Below are positions 10,993-22,931 of a DNA stretch of 64,000 nucleotides, in pieces. The translations under genes and the position numbers were made by a program. A model generated the notes under the pieces. That model searched no databases, was not told the DNA's origin, and saw nothing but the letters and a program-made list of their open reading frames with translations. Position 1 is the stretch's first letter; each line of letters starts with the position of its first letter. Location of the stretch: the NCBI GenBank assembly GCA_020205615.1, contig CM035160.1, positions 120,855,516 through 120,919,515 on the forward strand. The letters are read 5' to 3'. This DNA is from Panax quinquefolius. Taxonomy: Eukaryota; Streptophyta; Magnoliopsida; Apiales; Araliaceae.

Positions 10993-13452
10993 AGCATTCA
11001 TATTAACATACATCCAATACAATACAAAACATTCATCCAATACAATATAATCGATATCGTAAACATCCATATAAACTAATACAATTGTCCAAAGAATAAA
11101 TCTAAAAGAGTACAAGGCTTTAAAAATCTAAAAAAATAAGTCTAGGCGCTTTTCATGGATCATCCAAATTAGGATCCTGTAATTATCAAAGTAATAAAAC
11201 ATATATGTTATATATAAGTAAGACATCGACTCGAGACTATAAACATATAAGGCAATGTAGCTAAACAATAAACGATATATATATACTTCTCCATTGTTGT
11301 CTTCACGCCTCCTGCTCGCTGCTGCCCGCCACATCGCTTTCCAACTCATCAGACTCGTAGAGATCGCAGATGCCCACCCAAGATATCGAAGAAGATCACG
11401 ATCTGACAGATCGCTCTCACACACGAGCGGGAGTATGATAGACTAGATAACTTTGATGGTCAGGTAGATCGGGTGGCGAGTGCTCATGCCACTGATGGTC
11501 GAAGCGTCGTCTTTGTCCTTGGCCTTTGACATAATTTTTTTTCACGATGGACGCCTCTCCCATAATTCTTGATCAATCGATGTACGCGGGGTGCCTTCGG
11601 GGATAGCGCTTCGCTCATTAAGCCCTTATAAGTGTCCTGTCGTAAGATGAACAATTAAATAGATAAAAATAAATAAAAAAATACTAAAGAAGGTCGTTAC
11701 AATTTATAAACAACATATTAGGATAAAGTGAACTTATTACCGCTTATCTCAATGACTTCAGTGTAGACCATCGCGGTGGCTACATACACATCCAACCAAT
11801 TGATAGGTTGACCTTGAGATCGAGACTCCTATAGTTCATTTTCTCATATTATTATGTAAACATATGATATTTTAGCTACAAAAGATGATTGAAACATAAC
11901 ATACGTACCACTCGCGGCAATGTCTGTGCGGTTGTGATATAACGTCGCCTCGACTCGCGTCGTGCCTTTGCCTTCTCCGTCATCGATACACACTGAGGAT
12001 CTGTTCGAGGCGGAAGTCTTGTGCCTCTTGACCCGGCTCTCGACTTTTCACTTTGGTCACACATCCGCACCCATATATATGTCTTGTCGCACCACCGTGG
12101 GCTATGCTTACGTATATATCGCTTCACCCCCCGTCTGGATGGTCAATCTCAAAGATTGTGCGGGGCTTTTTTGTCATTCCTTGTTCAAATTATCTTTAGT
12201 TAAGATGCGCGCATTTCTGCGTAATAGTGTCTCGAATAATCGATGCTGTAAGGTCGTCCCATCTATCAAGTTTACGCAAATAAAACAACAATAATAATAT
12301 TAAAATCAAGTATATTACTAAACAATATTATTTGATTAACTATGTATTATCTATCGAGTGATAAAAAATATACCGAAATTCAAATTTAAATCAGATCATC
12401 CTTATGGGCGAGAGGTGTGCTTTACCGTAATCATCCGGGCGTAGGCGATTACATGAAGCATAATTGTGAAATGCACTTCACAATTTTACTATCTTGAAAA
12501 TCACTACAATATACAATAATTTATATTAAAACCCTTACATTTAAATCACTACTATATTTATAAAAATGAAAATATTAAACCCTTATATATATATATACAC
12601 GATGTTTAACTTACGTCTTATCTCGGAGGAGGACGGATCTCGTATAAGAATGCGATCATCCAGATTAGCCGGCCTTCTTGACATGATTAGGGGCCTCGAC
12701 CCAACCCAAGGCTTTAAATGTCTGCAGGTTCGAAGACATCTATAAATAAAAAATTTAGGATGTTAGTATAAGTTATAAATGAAAGGTACATAAACATGTC
12801 AGGGATATAGAGAACATCAGGATATGTAATTGTATGTAAACAAAAAGACAATAAGATAGGATAGTCTAGGCCACTAGGATAGTCTAGGCGTGTATATTTA
12901 AGTTACTTAAGGTTACTTTTAGCATCATACTCTGGCATGTTTGAAAACTGAGTTCAATCTTTCCATACTCTGGCATGTTTGTACTAATATGTTCCAAATA
13001 TTAGATAAGTAAGAAAATGGAATGAGAAATCCAATAAGAGTATATGCAAAAATGAATGTGGCATAGGAATCGATTGTTATGATCGATTCACTACTCATTG
13101 TCACTCATTTGTCTTTTGAAGTAAGTTTTCTACTAGTATATATATAACCTAAAGTTTTCTACTAGTATATATTTTTTTTACTCACTTCTCTCTCTAACTT
13201 TTGTTTTGTTGGTGAAAAGTGAAGAAAATGAAGTAACTTGACTATTTATGGGCAATATTTTTGCTAATTTATTAATTGGTCCCTCAACTCTTTTTTTTCT
13301 TAATCAAGTTACTTAACAAGGATACATATATGATTCGAGGGTCCATATCTGAACACAACAAAAAACATCACATATACTAGCTCATTGCCATCACATATAC
13401 ACGAATGCATATATGGCCATTTGACTTATATATGAAGATTTAGACAAGTATG
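10991..13452. other. Left interior of the large CACTA element, no recognised gene
   Basis: Short open stretches occur on both strands (for example minus 11128-11424 and 11876-12127), but none shows a domain I can name. They may be decayed transposase exons. A direct repeat of TCTGGCATGTTTG occurs near 12932 and 12968. The last 50 bp contain ATATGGCCATTTGACTTATATATGAA, which recurs nearly unchanged at about 23175 on the other side of gypsy element A. Confidence 0.5.
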
Positions 13453-14668
13453 GATATTGTAAGACCCCGAAATTTTTTTTAAATAAAAAGGAATTTCCTT
13501 TATTTATTATTTTGAAATAGTAAGGGTTGATTTGATTAATGTGGATAGTTAAGGGTTAAATACGCAAATATTTCAAAATAAGCAAGTGGTTGTAAAATAT
13601 TCATTTTTGTCGAAATATTCGTTTGGTCGTGGAATATTCGTCTTGCGTCGGGGAATATTCGTGCATGCGACGGCAGCAGCGACCATGTGGGCCCCATAAC
13701 TGAAAGCGATTGGATGAAGAAAACGACAAATATAAGTTGGTTAAAATAACTACGTAGTTATTACTGTAATTATCATTTGGAATACCCGTGGTTAAAATAC
13801 GATGTACGTGGTTGCACACAAAGATGCACTACGGTATTACACGATATTGTTGAATTATTGATCCTTACGTAAGAAGGCCTTTACTCAATAATTTTCACAA
13901 AGAATTATTGTTCAATATTTTATTTTATCGATTCAATAATTGTTGCGTTGATATTTTATATTATTGTTGTTCAATAATTATCACCGCACATTATCTCCAT
14001 TATCGATCAATAATTCATATTATTTAAATAATATTATTAGATAGCATTATTGGCAATGTCTAGAAAGTTCTCATCGAGGAGAGGTTTGGTCACCTAATTG
14101 CGCGCCAAGATGGAGAAATCCTTATCGAAAGCCCCTCTTTCCTGGAGCTACCGTCATTATAAATGTGATTCGTAATATTATTTGTGAATAATTAATTATT
14201 GATTCATATGATAAGAAAATATTTATTTGATGTGGATATAAATGATGGATTTATTTATGTGGTTATAAATGAAGGAATTAATGTTGAGGTGTTTTATCAA
14301 GATTTTATCGATTGGAGGTATTAAAAATTAAATCGGGGTTTTGAGATATATTATGGGGTTATAATTTTTAATCCGACCGTTGGATTGTGGTAATTTTTGG
14401 GTATGTTATACATACATAAGTTGAGTATATGTCCACAAATTTTGAACCGTTAAAAATGCACGAATGATTTGTTATGAATTTTAAGAGGTGTCGATTGGAA
14501 ATTAGGGTTATAATTGATTTTGGTGGAAAATTCTAGAATTGAGTGGGCCCCACTTGTGGTTGGTGAAGAAATGTGCTGAATTTTATTTCAAATGTGGTGG
14601 GTGGCAATAATAGCGAGTAAAGCCATCGTAAAGTAGTCAAGTCTGCTTGGTACGGCTAACATTTTCCT

Positions 14669-14677
14669 ATAAATAGA
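14669..14677 (+). promoter_or_regulatory. LTR TATA box, element A
   Basis: TATAAATAG within CCTATAAATAGAGGCTAAG, about 1.2 kb into the LTR. The same box and spacing is kept in the other LTR copies of the window. Confidence 0.7.
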
Positions 14678-14944
14678 GGCTAAGTTAGAATTGAAAATCA
14701 CACCGTAAACAAAGTTTTCTCTTTCTCTCTCTATATTGTTGAGTGTATTTTGTGAGTATTTAGATACTTTGAGAGTTGTTGTTCAATCTGAAGTTTCATT
14801 CAAGATCACTTCCTACCTTTCCTTCCGAAGTACTGATTCTTTGAGGTAAGGGATATTATTTTTTTCAGAATGATATTATTTCTTCAATATCATTATGCTG
14901 AAATGTTGATCTGAAGTTTTTATCAAATTTGGAACTTTTTCATG

Positions 14945-15135
14945 TCGGGTTACTATTCATGAGTTACTATTCACGAAGTTACTATTCATGAAAGTTACTA
15001 TTCACGAGTTCTTATTCACGAGTACTATTCATGAAACGTGAAGATGTTTTTGTGGAATTTCTATCTTTTGGTGTCGGATTTACTATTCATGATACTTGTG
15101 ATTATTCACGATACTGGACTATTCACGATATCGAC
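14945..15135 (+). repeat. TTACTATTCA(T/C)GA tandem array in LTR A
   Basis: Units of about 14-18 bp alternate between TACTATTCATGA and TACTATTCACGA. The array is present in the 3' LTR (21755-21950) and, in reverse, in element C (about 36735-36930 and 45480-45660). Confidence 0.8.
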
Positions 15136-15381
15136 ATTATTCACCAAAAAAATAAAATTTCTTCTTTTTGTCAAAAACATCTATTTTGGATACTAGCTTT
15201 GATTGTATCCATGTTTTGATCATTCTTGAATTTTACACCACTATGATTATTTTTGAGGTATTGTTGGACATGGATAAAACAAAGTACGAATCATTAATCC
15301 TTAATCCTTGTCATTTTGTTTCACTTTGGATTCGTTTTTTAAAAAATATTTTTCATCATCCTCATTCTTAAATGATGATAT

Positions 15382-15590
15382 TATTGAATATCTTTGGCAC
15401 ATGATGCAAAGATGAATGATTTCTGAAGAATATCTTTGGCTGTAGTGCAAAGATGAACAGTGTTTAAATGAACATGACTTAATCGATGAATATCTTTGGC
15501 TTCAGTAGTGCAAAAGATGAACAGTGTTGAGATGAACACGACCGATCGATGAATATCTTCGGCCTCAGAGTGCAAAGATGAATGTTTGAT
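15382..15590 (+). repeat. Hairpin minisatellite in LTR A
   Basis: There are four copies of a 40-70 bp unit with the core GAATATCTTTGGC-n-GTAGTGCAAAGATGA. The outer halves are complementary (ATCTTTG / CAAAGAT), so each unit can fold into a short stem. Copies recur at 22185-22400 in the 3' LTR. Confidence 0.8.
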
Positions 15591-16131
15591 TTGAGATGAA
15601 TATCGATTGATGTTACTGTGGATAAAATATTGATGATGGACTCATTAAATTCATAGATTATAGTAGATTTCATTCTCTACGTAACTCTTCTATGAATTAT
15701 TATTTCACCGTGAGTATTGATCCGAAAACTTGTTGTCTATCAGATTCTATTAAATTTTCCTGTTGAAGACTAACGATAATTTGTTGTGTATTATCTTAGT
15801 CATAATATTCTTTATTGAAGCTAGTTGAGCTCACCCTTTTCCTTTTTGTTCCATTCTTCTCGTGGAGGCGAGAATATAAATGCGAGTACGTAGCCTGGGG
15901 TAAATGGAATGAAGGTTTTAGAAAGGATTGTTTAGTAGTCCTCACCATTTTGTAAAATAATGTATCAATAAATGTGATGAGGATTTATGTGAGTATAAAT
16001 ATTGTCTAGAAGATAATATTTGTATTTAAACTCACGCTTTTCTTGTTGTAATAATAAAGTTGTAGTTGTTTCTGTACCACGTATTGACAACTCGTAATGG
16101 GTGATGTATACCTATTTTGGGGGCGTCACGG

Positions 16132-16148
16132 TTGGTATCGAGCTTAGG
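16132..16148 (+). other. Primer-binding site, element A
   Basis: TTGGTATCGAGCTTAGG, one base after the LTR end. It matches the plant tRNA-iMet type TGGTATCAGAGC with one missing base. Confidence 0.75.
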
Positions 16149-16322
16149 ATATGATCTCCTCTGCGGAGATCGGGGAATAGAACTAGGAGGGAGAGACGAG
16201 TAAATCCTTCGCTAAAGTGTGTCCTACCTAAGCTTATTTGTTAGTTGGTCGAAGATATAAGGGATATTATGTGATATATTGATTTCCTTAATTAATCCTT
16301 GTTTTATAGCGATGATTTGAGA

Positions 16323-17440
16323 ATGTCGATTGAGAATATTAACAATGGAGTAAATGAGACCGTGGAGATGCTCAGACTTTACCAACGAGGAGAACGCGTC
16401 AGTCAGTGGCAATGTTCCTCCTGTGAACAACACCATGGAGCGAGATGATGAACGAGGGATGTTTAGAAGTTTTTTGCGATTCATGCAAAATCGATTTAGG
16501 AGACTTCGTGTTCAAAATACAGAGGAGAAATGATAGCAATTCACGGGTTGTCACAACCAAGCAGCTTCAAAGAGTTGGGACCACCGAATTTAAGGGAAAG
16601 CGGATCCGATCATGGCGGAAACATGGGTCAAACAAATTACCAAGATATTCGATGTCTTGGGATGCACGGAGAAACAGAAGGTTCCATTCGCCACCTTTAT
16701 GTTCCGTGGCGAGGCATTCATCGGTGGAGTCTGTGAAGCGTACCCATCCAAATTTTCGACTCAAAGATGTCTTGGGAAACATTTCAGAGACTATTTAATG
16801 ACAAATACTTTCCCGAAAGTGTTCAATATACGGAAGGAAGTGGAGTCCATCGATTAGAGCAAAATAACATGACGGTGTCTCAAAGACGAGGCAAAGTTTG
16901 CAGAGTTATCCGTGTTTGCACCTCATTTGGTGGAGAATGAGGAACGTATGACGCGGATGTTTCTTAGAGGTTTGAAACCCCAAGATACGTCGAAGATCTC
17001 ATTTCTCATAAACTTTCTCTTTATTGAGATGTTGTAAACAGGGGCTCAATTATTAGAGCGAGATAACGAGTACTAGTCATCGAGAGACCATAACCGGATC
17101 GCATACGAGATAGCGATCAATGAATAATGATAACTGCGGAGAAAAGAAAATGAGCAGACGAAATGGTGGTAACCACTCCGGTGGTAATCATGGTCATGAA
17201 AATGTAAAGCGAGTCGGGAGGAGATTTTAAAAGAGGAGATTTAACAACGACTATGTGAAGACAACAGGTCTTACGTGAAGAATCGGTTCTAAGGGAGGAG
17301 AACGACCACCGGTCCATATCTTACAAATGCGGAAAAGAGGACATATCGGTCAAACCGCCTGACAGATTCAAGGTATGCTATAGTTGTGGAAAGGAAGGAC
17401 ATATCGCCGAGATTATGCAGTAGCGAAACCTAGTTCAATG
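16323..17440 (+). pseudogene. gag remnant, element A
   Basis: It starts at the ATG of MSIENINNG (16323). The region aligns with gag of element C, including TKIFDVLGC (about 16640) and the capsid-type segment near 16750-17040. Zinc-knuckle remnants lie at 17325-17410; CYSCGKEGHIAE is readable at about 17378. Many frameshifts and stops break it. Gag would form the capsid-like particle and bind the element RNA. Confidence 0.7.
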
Positions 17441-17544
17441 GGGATTTGACTCAAAAGATCATCCCGGTAAAAGTCAAAGTTAACGATTCCGGAAGAAAGC
17501 GCGTTTGTTGATCGGTCATAATCGAGAACCCAAACGAGGTGATC

Positions 17545-18190
17545 ACGGGAGTTAAAGGTCCAACTACAGGAATTGTTGGACATCGGTTTCATTCGTCCTA
17601 GTACATCTCCTTGGGGTGCTCCTGTTTTATTTGTAAAGAAGAAAGACGGGAGTATGCGACTTTGTATTGACTATCGGGAATTGAACCATGTCACCATCAA
17701 GAATAGGTATCCTCTACCTCGTATTGATGACTTGTTTGACCAATTCTGCAGGGCACAATTCTTTTCAAAAATCGATCTTCGCTCCGGATATCATCAAATC
17801 AAGATTAGGCGAGGATATTCCAAAGACCGCCTTCGAACTTCGGTATGGGCATTATGAATTCTTAGTCATGTCTTTCGGACTAACTAATGCTCCTGCGGCT
17901 TTCATGGATATGATGAACCGAGTATTCAAGGAATATTTGGATCAGTTTGTTGTTGTCTTTATTGATGACATCCTTATATATTCCAAAAGTCGTGAAGATC
18001 ATGAGCACCATTTGAAGTTTGGTACTCCAAAGGCTTCGTGAAAACAAACTATATGCCAAATTGAAGAAATGCGAAGTTCGGCTTGAGGAAGTAGCATTCC
18101 TTGGGCACGTGGTGTCGAAACATGGAGTATCTGTTGATCCGTGAAGATTGAAGCAATACAAAGTTGAGAGCAACCAAGTCGGTGGGATCA
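17545..18190 (+). pseudogene. Reverse transcriptase remnant, element A
   Basis: Readable in two frames (17573-17857 and 17688-18041). [20 protein letters not shown], then [35 protein letters not shown] and the catalytic [10 protein letters not shown] (about 17955) are all present. One frameshift lies near 17815. The sequence runs from the gag end straight into the segment before RT (junction at about 17550), so the protease domain of the family is missing. Confidence 0.85.
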
Positions 18191-18760
18191 AGACGTAGCT
18201 TTTGGGCTTAGGCGGTTATTATCTGGAGATTCGTGGAAGGGTTTTCTCGAATCGCTACTCCATTAACTTCAAATAACTCGGAAGGATACAAAATTCATTT
18301 GGAATGAAGAATGCGAGAAGAGTTTCCAAGAGCTTAAGAGGAGACTTATTTCGGCAGACTGTTCTAACAATACCATCCGGTTCTTGATGGATTTGTTATC
18401 TCTGACCGATGCTTCGAGCAAAGGGTTAGGATGTGTTCTCTCATACAACGTGGAAAGTCATAGCCTATGCCTCGCGACAACTTAAAGAGTATGAGAGAAA
18501 TTATCCTACTCATGATCTAGAGTTAGCGGCCCAATGCTTTCAGCTTAAAGATATGGAGGCACTATCTATATGGGGAGAAAGTGGAGATATATTCGCACCA
18601 TAAAAGCCTTAAATATTTCTTCACTCAAAAGAACTCAACACGCTGCAATGACGTTGGCTCGAACTATTGAAAGACTACGACCACACTATTCAATACCATC
18701 CTCGTAAAGTTTAACGGTGGTAGGTGACGCATTGAGTAGAAGATCATATGCGGAACGAGT
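18190..18760 (+). pseudogene. RNase H remnant, element A
   Basis: Follows RT. DNA similarity to the better kept copies in B (47200-47620) and D is clear, for example over the text for [13 protein letters not shown] and VADALSRR. Reading frames are broken by many short indels. Confidence 0.6.
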
Positions 18761-18939
18761 GCGATGATGTCAAGTATACGACAGAGCCAACTTTAATAGA
18801 AAAGTTAAGGTTGCTCAAGCCACCAATTCGGAAATGATGCGTATGAAGAAGAAAGTACAAGAAGGAGCTATTCCTAAGCGAGAATTGATGAAGAAGAATA
18901 CTTGAGTCCACTCTAGACTTTGTGTTCCTAACGACTCGA

Positions 18940-19710
18940 TTTGAAGAACAAGATTATGATGGAGGCACACAATACACCATTTGCAATCCATCCTCGGAAG
19001 TACTAAAATGTATCGTGATCTTCGACATACATTTTGGTGGAACAATACGAAGAGAGAGATTGCAAAGTTTATCTCAATGTGTTTAACTTGTCAACGTGTA
19101 AAGGCGAGCATCTAGTACCTAAGGGTCCGTTGCAACCACTTGAGATTCGGAATGGAAGTGGGAACACATTACCATGGATTTCAATTACGGGTCTTCCTAC
19201 TACGGTTTCTCAAGGCATCAATGCTATTTGGGTTATTGTTGATAGATTAACCAAGTCCGCTTTCATTTCTTGCCGATACGGAGACTTATTCACTTGAACG
19301 CCTTGCTAGTATGTACGTAAATGAGATTGTGAGGTTGCATGGCATGCTGTCAGATCCATAGTTTTGGATCGTGACCCAAGATTCACTTCAAGATTTTGGG
19401 TTAGCTTGCAAAAAAAGCTATGGGCACGGATTTGCGATTTAGTTCGCATACCATCCCCAAACCATTTTGAATCGAGAGGACTATTCAAACTCTTGAAGAT
19501 TTATTAAGACTCGTGTCCTGAACTTCAAGGGCGATTTAGGATAAGTATTTACCATCAGGAATCCTCCTACAACAACAGCTTATCGAGCAAGTATAGGTGT
19601 GGCTCCATTCAAGCATTATATGGACGAAAATGTCGCTTCTCCAATATGTTGGGATGAGGTGGGTGAAGCAACATTGTTGGGACCCGAAAGTTAATACGTA
19701 TGACTCACCG
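18940..19710 (+). pseudogene. Integrase remnant, element A
   Basis: The HHCC zinc-binding region (MEAHNTPFAI; CLTCQRVK in other copies) lies around 18955-19110. The catalytic core is recognisable from [14 protein letters not shown] (about 19225) to the DRDPRF-like text near 19370. It is heavily frameshifted. Confidence 0.7.
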
Positions 19711-19721
19711 AAAAGATCCAA

Positions 19722-20272
19722 ATGATTCGACAACGATATAAACCAAGACAAGATCGACAAAAGAGTTATGCGGATCTTCATCGAAAGGACGTGGAATTTA
19801 ATGTGGGGATCATGTATTATTGCGAAGTTGCTCCACGGAAGGGAGTTACAAGATTTGGGAAGAGAGGAAAGCTCAATCCACGATTTATTGGTCCATTTCA
19901 AATTCTTGACCGAGTAGGAAATGTAGCCTATAGACTTGCATTACCTCGAGTATGTCTCGTGTTCATAATGTGTTTCACATATCTCTGTATTTCAAATATG
20001 TGAAAGACCCGAACCACGTTATTGAAGTTAGAACCTGACGAGATAGCCGAAGACTTAACGTATGAGGAGGTACCTATCAAGATCTTGGATAGGAAGGAGC
20101 ATGTCCTACGCGCAAAGGTCATACCACAAGTTAAAGTTTTGTGGAGGAATCATGCTATAGAGGAAATGACCTGGGAATTGGAAACGGAAATGAAAGCGAG
20201 GTATCCTCACCTTTTCGAAACACCAGGTTACTTACGTCAATTTCGAGGACGAAATTTCATAAGGAGGGGAGG
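19722..20272 (+). pseudogene. Integrase C-terminus and chromodomain, element A
   Basis: Two overlapping frames (19722-20003, 20022-20303) give RFGKRGKLNPRFIGPFQILD, then EEVPIKILDRKEHVLR, KVLWRNHAIEEMTWELE and MKARYPHLF. This is the GPY/F module followed by a chromodomain, which in chromoviruses steers integration to modified chromatin. One frameshift separates the halves near 20000. Confidence 0.8.
20261..20272 (+). other. Polypurine tract, element A
   Basis: AAGGAGGGGAGG directly before the 3' LTR, the usual primer for plus-strand synthesis. Confidence 0.75.
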
Positions 20273-20273
20273 T

Positions 20274-22926
20274 TGTAAGACCCCGAAATTTTTTTTTAAA
20301 TAAAAAGGAATTTCCTTTATTTATTATTTTGAAATAGTAAGGGTTGATTTGATTAATGTGGATAGTTAAGGGTTAAATACGCAAATATTTCAAAATAAGC
20401 AAGTGGTTATAAAATATTCATTTTGTCGGGGAATATTCGTTTGGTCGTGGAATATTCGTGCTTCAGAATATTCGCATGCGACGCCAAGCCCATGTGTGGG
20501 CCCCATAACGGAAAGCGATTGGATGAAGAAAACGCAAAATATAAGTTGGTTAAAAATAACGGCGTAGTTATTCACCGTTAAGATCATTGGAATACCCGTG
20601 GTTAAAATACGATGTACGCTGTGGTCGCATTGGAAGCACACCAGTATTACATGATTGTTGAATTATTGATCCTTACGTAGAAAGGCACTACTCAATAATT
20701 TTCACAATAATTCTTCGCTCAATATTTTATTTTATTGATTCAATAATTGCTGCGTTGATATTTTATATTATTGTTGTTCAATAATTATCAACGCATTATC
20801 TCCATTATCGGATCAATAATTCATATTATTTGAATAATATTATTAGATAGCATTATTGGCAATGTCTAGAAAGTTCATCGAGGAGAGGTTTGGTCACCTA
20901 ATTATACCAAGAAGTGAGAAATCCTTATCTGAAAGCCCCTTCCTCGAAGGCGGCTACTGTCATCATAAATGTGATTCTCGTAATATTATTTGTGAATAAT
21001 TAATTATTGATTCATATGATAAGAAAATATTTATTTGATGTGGATATAAATGATGGATTTATTTATGTGGTTATAAATGAAGGAATTAATGTTGAGGTGT
21101 TTTATCGAGATTTTATCGATTGGAGGTATTAAAAATTAAATCGGGGTTTTGAGATATATTATGGGGTTATAATTTTTAATCCGACTGTTGGATTGTGGTA
21201 ATTTTTGGGTATGTTATACATACATAAGTTGAGTATATGTCCACAAATTTTGAACCGTTAAAATGCACGAATGATTTGTTATGAATTTTAAGAGGTGTCG
21301 ATTCTTAAATTAGGGTTATAATTGATTTTGGTGGAAAATTCTAGAATTGAGTGGGCCCCACTTGTGGTTGGTGAAGAAATGTGCTGAATTTTATTTCAAA
21401 TGTGGTGGGTGGCAATAGTAGCGAGTAAAGCCATCGTGTAGGCAGTCAAGTCTGCTTTTCACGCTAACATTTTCCTATAAATAGAGGGCTAAGTTAGAAT
21501 TGAAAATCACACCAGAAACAAAGTTTTCTCTCTTTCTCTCTCTATATTGTTGAGTGTATTTTGTGAGTATTTAGATACTTTGAGAGTTGTTGTTCAGTAC
21601 AAGTTTCATTCAGCATCACTTCCGACCTTTCCTTCCGAAGTACTGATTCTTTGAGGTAAGGGATATTATTTTTTTTTCGTAATGATATTATTTCTTCAAT
21701 ATCATTATGCTGAAATGTTGATCTGAAGTTTTTATCAAATTTGGAACTTTTCATGTCGGGGTTACTATTCATGAGTTACTATTCACGAGTTACTATTCAT
21801 GAGTTACTATTCACGAGTTACTATTCACGAGTACTATTCATGAAGCGTGAAGATGTTTTTGTGGAATTTCTATCTTTTGGTGTCGGATTTACTATTCATG
21901 TATACGGTACTATTCACGTATACTAAGACTATTCACGATACGACACTATTCACCAAAAAAATAAAATTTCTTCTTTTGTCCAAAACATCTATTTTGGATA
22001 CTAGCTTTTGATTGTATCCATGTTTTGATCATTCTTGAATTTTACACCACTATGATTATTTTGAGGTATTGTTGGACATGGATAAAACAAAGTACGAATC
22101 ATTAATCCTTAATCCTTGTCATTTTGTTTCAATTTGGATTCGCTTCTTTAAAAATATTTTTCATCATCCTCGCCTTAAATGATGATATTATTGAATATCT
22201 TTGGCACGTAGTGCAAAGATGAATGATTTCTGAAGAATATCTTTGGCACAGTAGTGCAAAGATGAGCAGTGTTTAAATGAATACGACCAATCGATGAATA
22301 TCTTTGGCACCAGTAGTGCAAAGATGAACAGTGTTGAGATGAACATGACCGATCGATGAATATCTTTGGCACCGTAGTGAGTAAAGATGAATGTTTGATT
22401 TGAGATGAATATTGATTGATGTTACAGGATAAAATATTGATGATGGATCTGTTAAATTCATAGATTATAGTAGATTTCATTCTCACGTAACTCTTCTATG
22501 AATTATTATTTCACGTGAGTATTGATCCGAAACTTGTTGTCTATCAGATTCTATTAAATTTTTCCTGTTGAAGACTAACGATAATTTGTTGTGTATTATC
22601 TTAGTCATAATATTCTTTATTGAGCTAGTTGAGCTCACCCTTTTCCTTTTTGTTCCATTCTTCTCGTGGAGGCAAGAATATAAGCGAGTCATGCAGTCGG
22701 GGTATGAAATGAAGGTTTTAGAAAGGATTGTTTAGTAGTCCTCACCATTTTGTAAAATAATGTATCAATAAATGTGATGAGGATTTATGTGAGTATAAAT
22801 ATTATGTAAGATAATATTTGTATTTAAACTCACGCTTTTCTTGTTGTAATAATAAAGTTGTAGTTGTTTCTGCACTATGTATTGACAACTCGAATGGGTG
22901 ATGTATACCTATTTTGGGGCGCCATG
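20274..22926 (+). repeat. 3' LTR of element A
   Basis: 2653 bp, partner of 13458-16130. It is largely identical over long stretches, with short clustered differences. It ends GGGGCGCCATG, followed by the GATAT duplication. Confidence 0.9.
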
Positions 22927-22931
22927 GATAT

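Larger units (their letters stand above)
13458..16130 (+). repeat. 5' LTR of element A
   Basis: 2673 bp. A TATAAATAG box lies at 14669-14677, so transcription likely starts near 14700 and everything after it is leader. Two tandem arrays lie downstream: TTACTATTCATGA-type repeats (14945-15135) and GAATATCTTTGGC...TGCAAAGATGA repeats (15382-15590). A stretch at 14170-14620 is almost identical to its partner in the 3' LTR. Confidence 0.9.
13458..22926 (+). mobile_element. Ty3/gypsy chromodomain retrotransposon A, 9469 bp
   Basis: Two LTRs, 13458-16130 and 20274-22926, start TGTAAGACCCCG and end near GGGGCG(T/C)CA. The 5-bp target duplication GATAT flanks the element (13453-13457, 22927-22931). 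A primer-binding site like tRNA-iMet (TTGGTATCGAGC) follows the 5' LTR. A purine tract (AAGGAGGGGAGG) precedes the 3' LTR. Order inside is gag, [protease missing], reverse transcriptase, RNase H, integrase, chromodomain. That order, the long LTRs and the C-terminal chromodomain point to the Tekay/Del-like chromovirus group (inference). All frames are broken. Confidence 0.9.

Noticed and set aside
11128..12300. ORFs in the large CACTA element as transposase
   Set aside because: Short, on both strands and overlapping, with no motif of CACTA transposase that I can recognise.
16133..16143. tRNA gene at the LTR/gag junction
   Set aside because: Only the 11-12 bases complementary to a tRNA 3' end are present; it is a primer-binding site.
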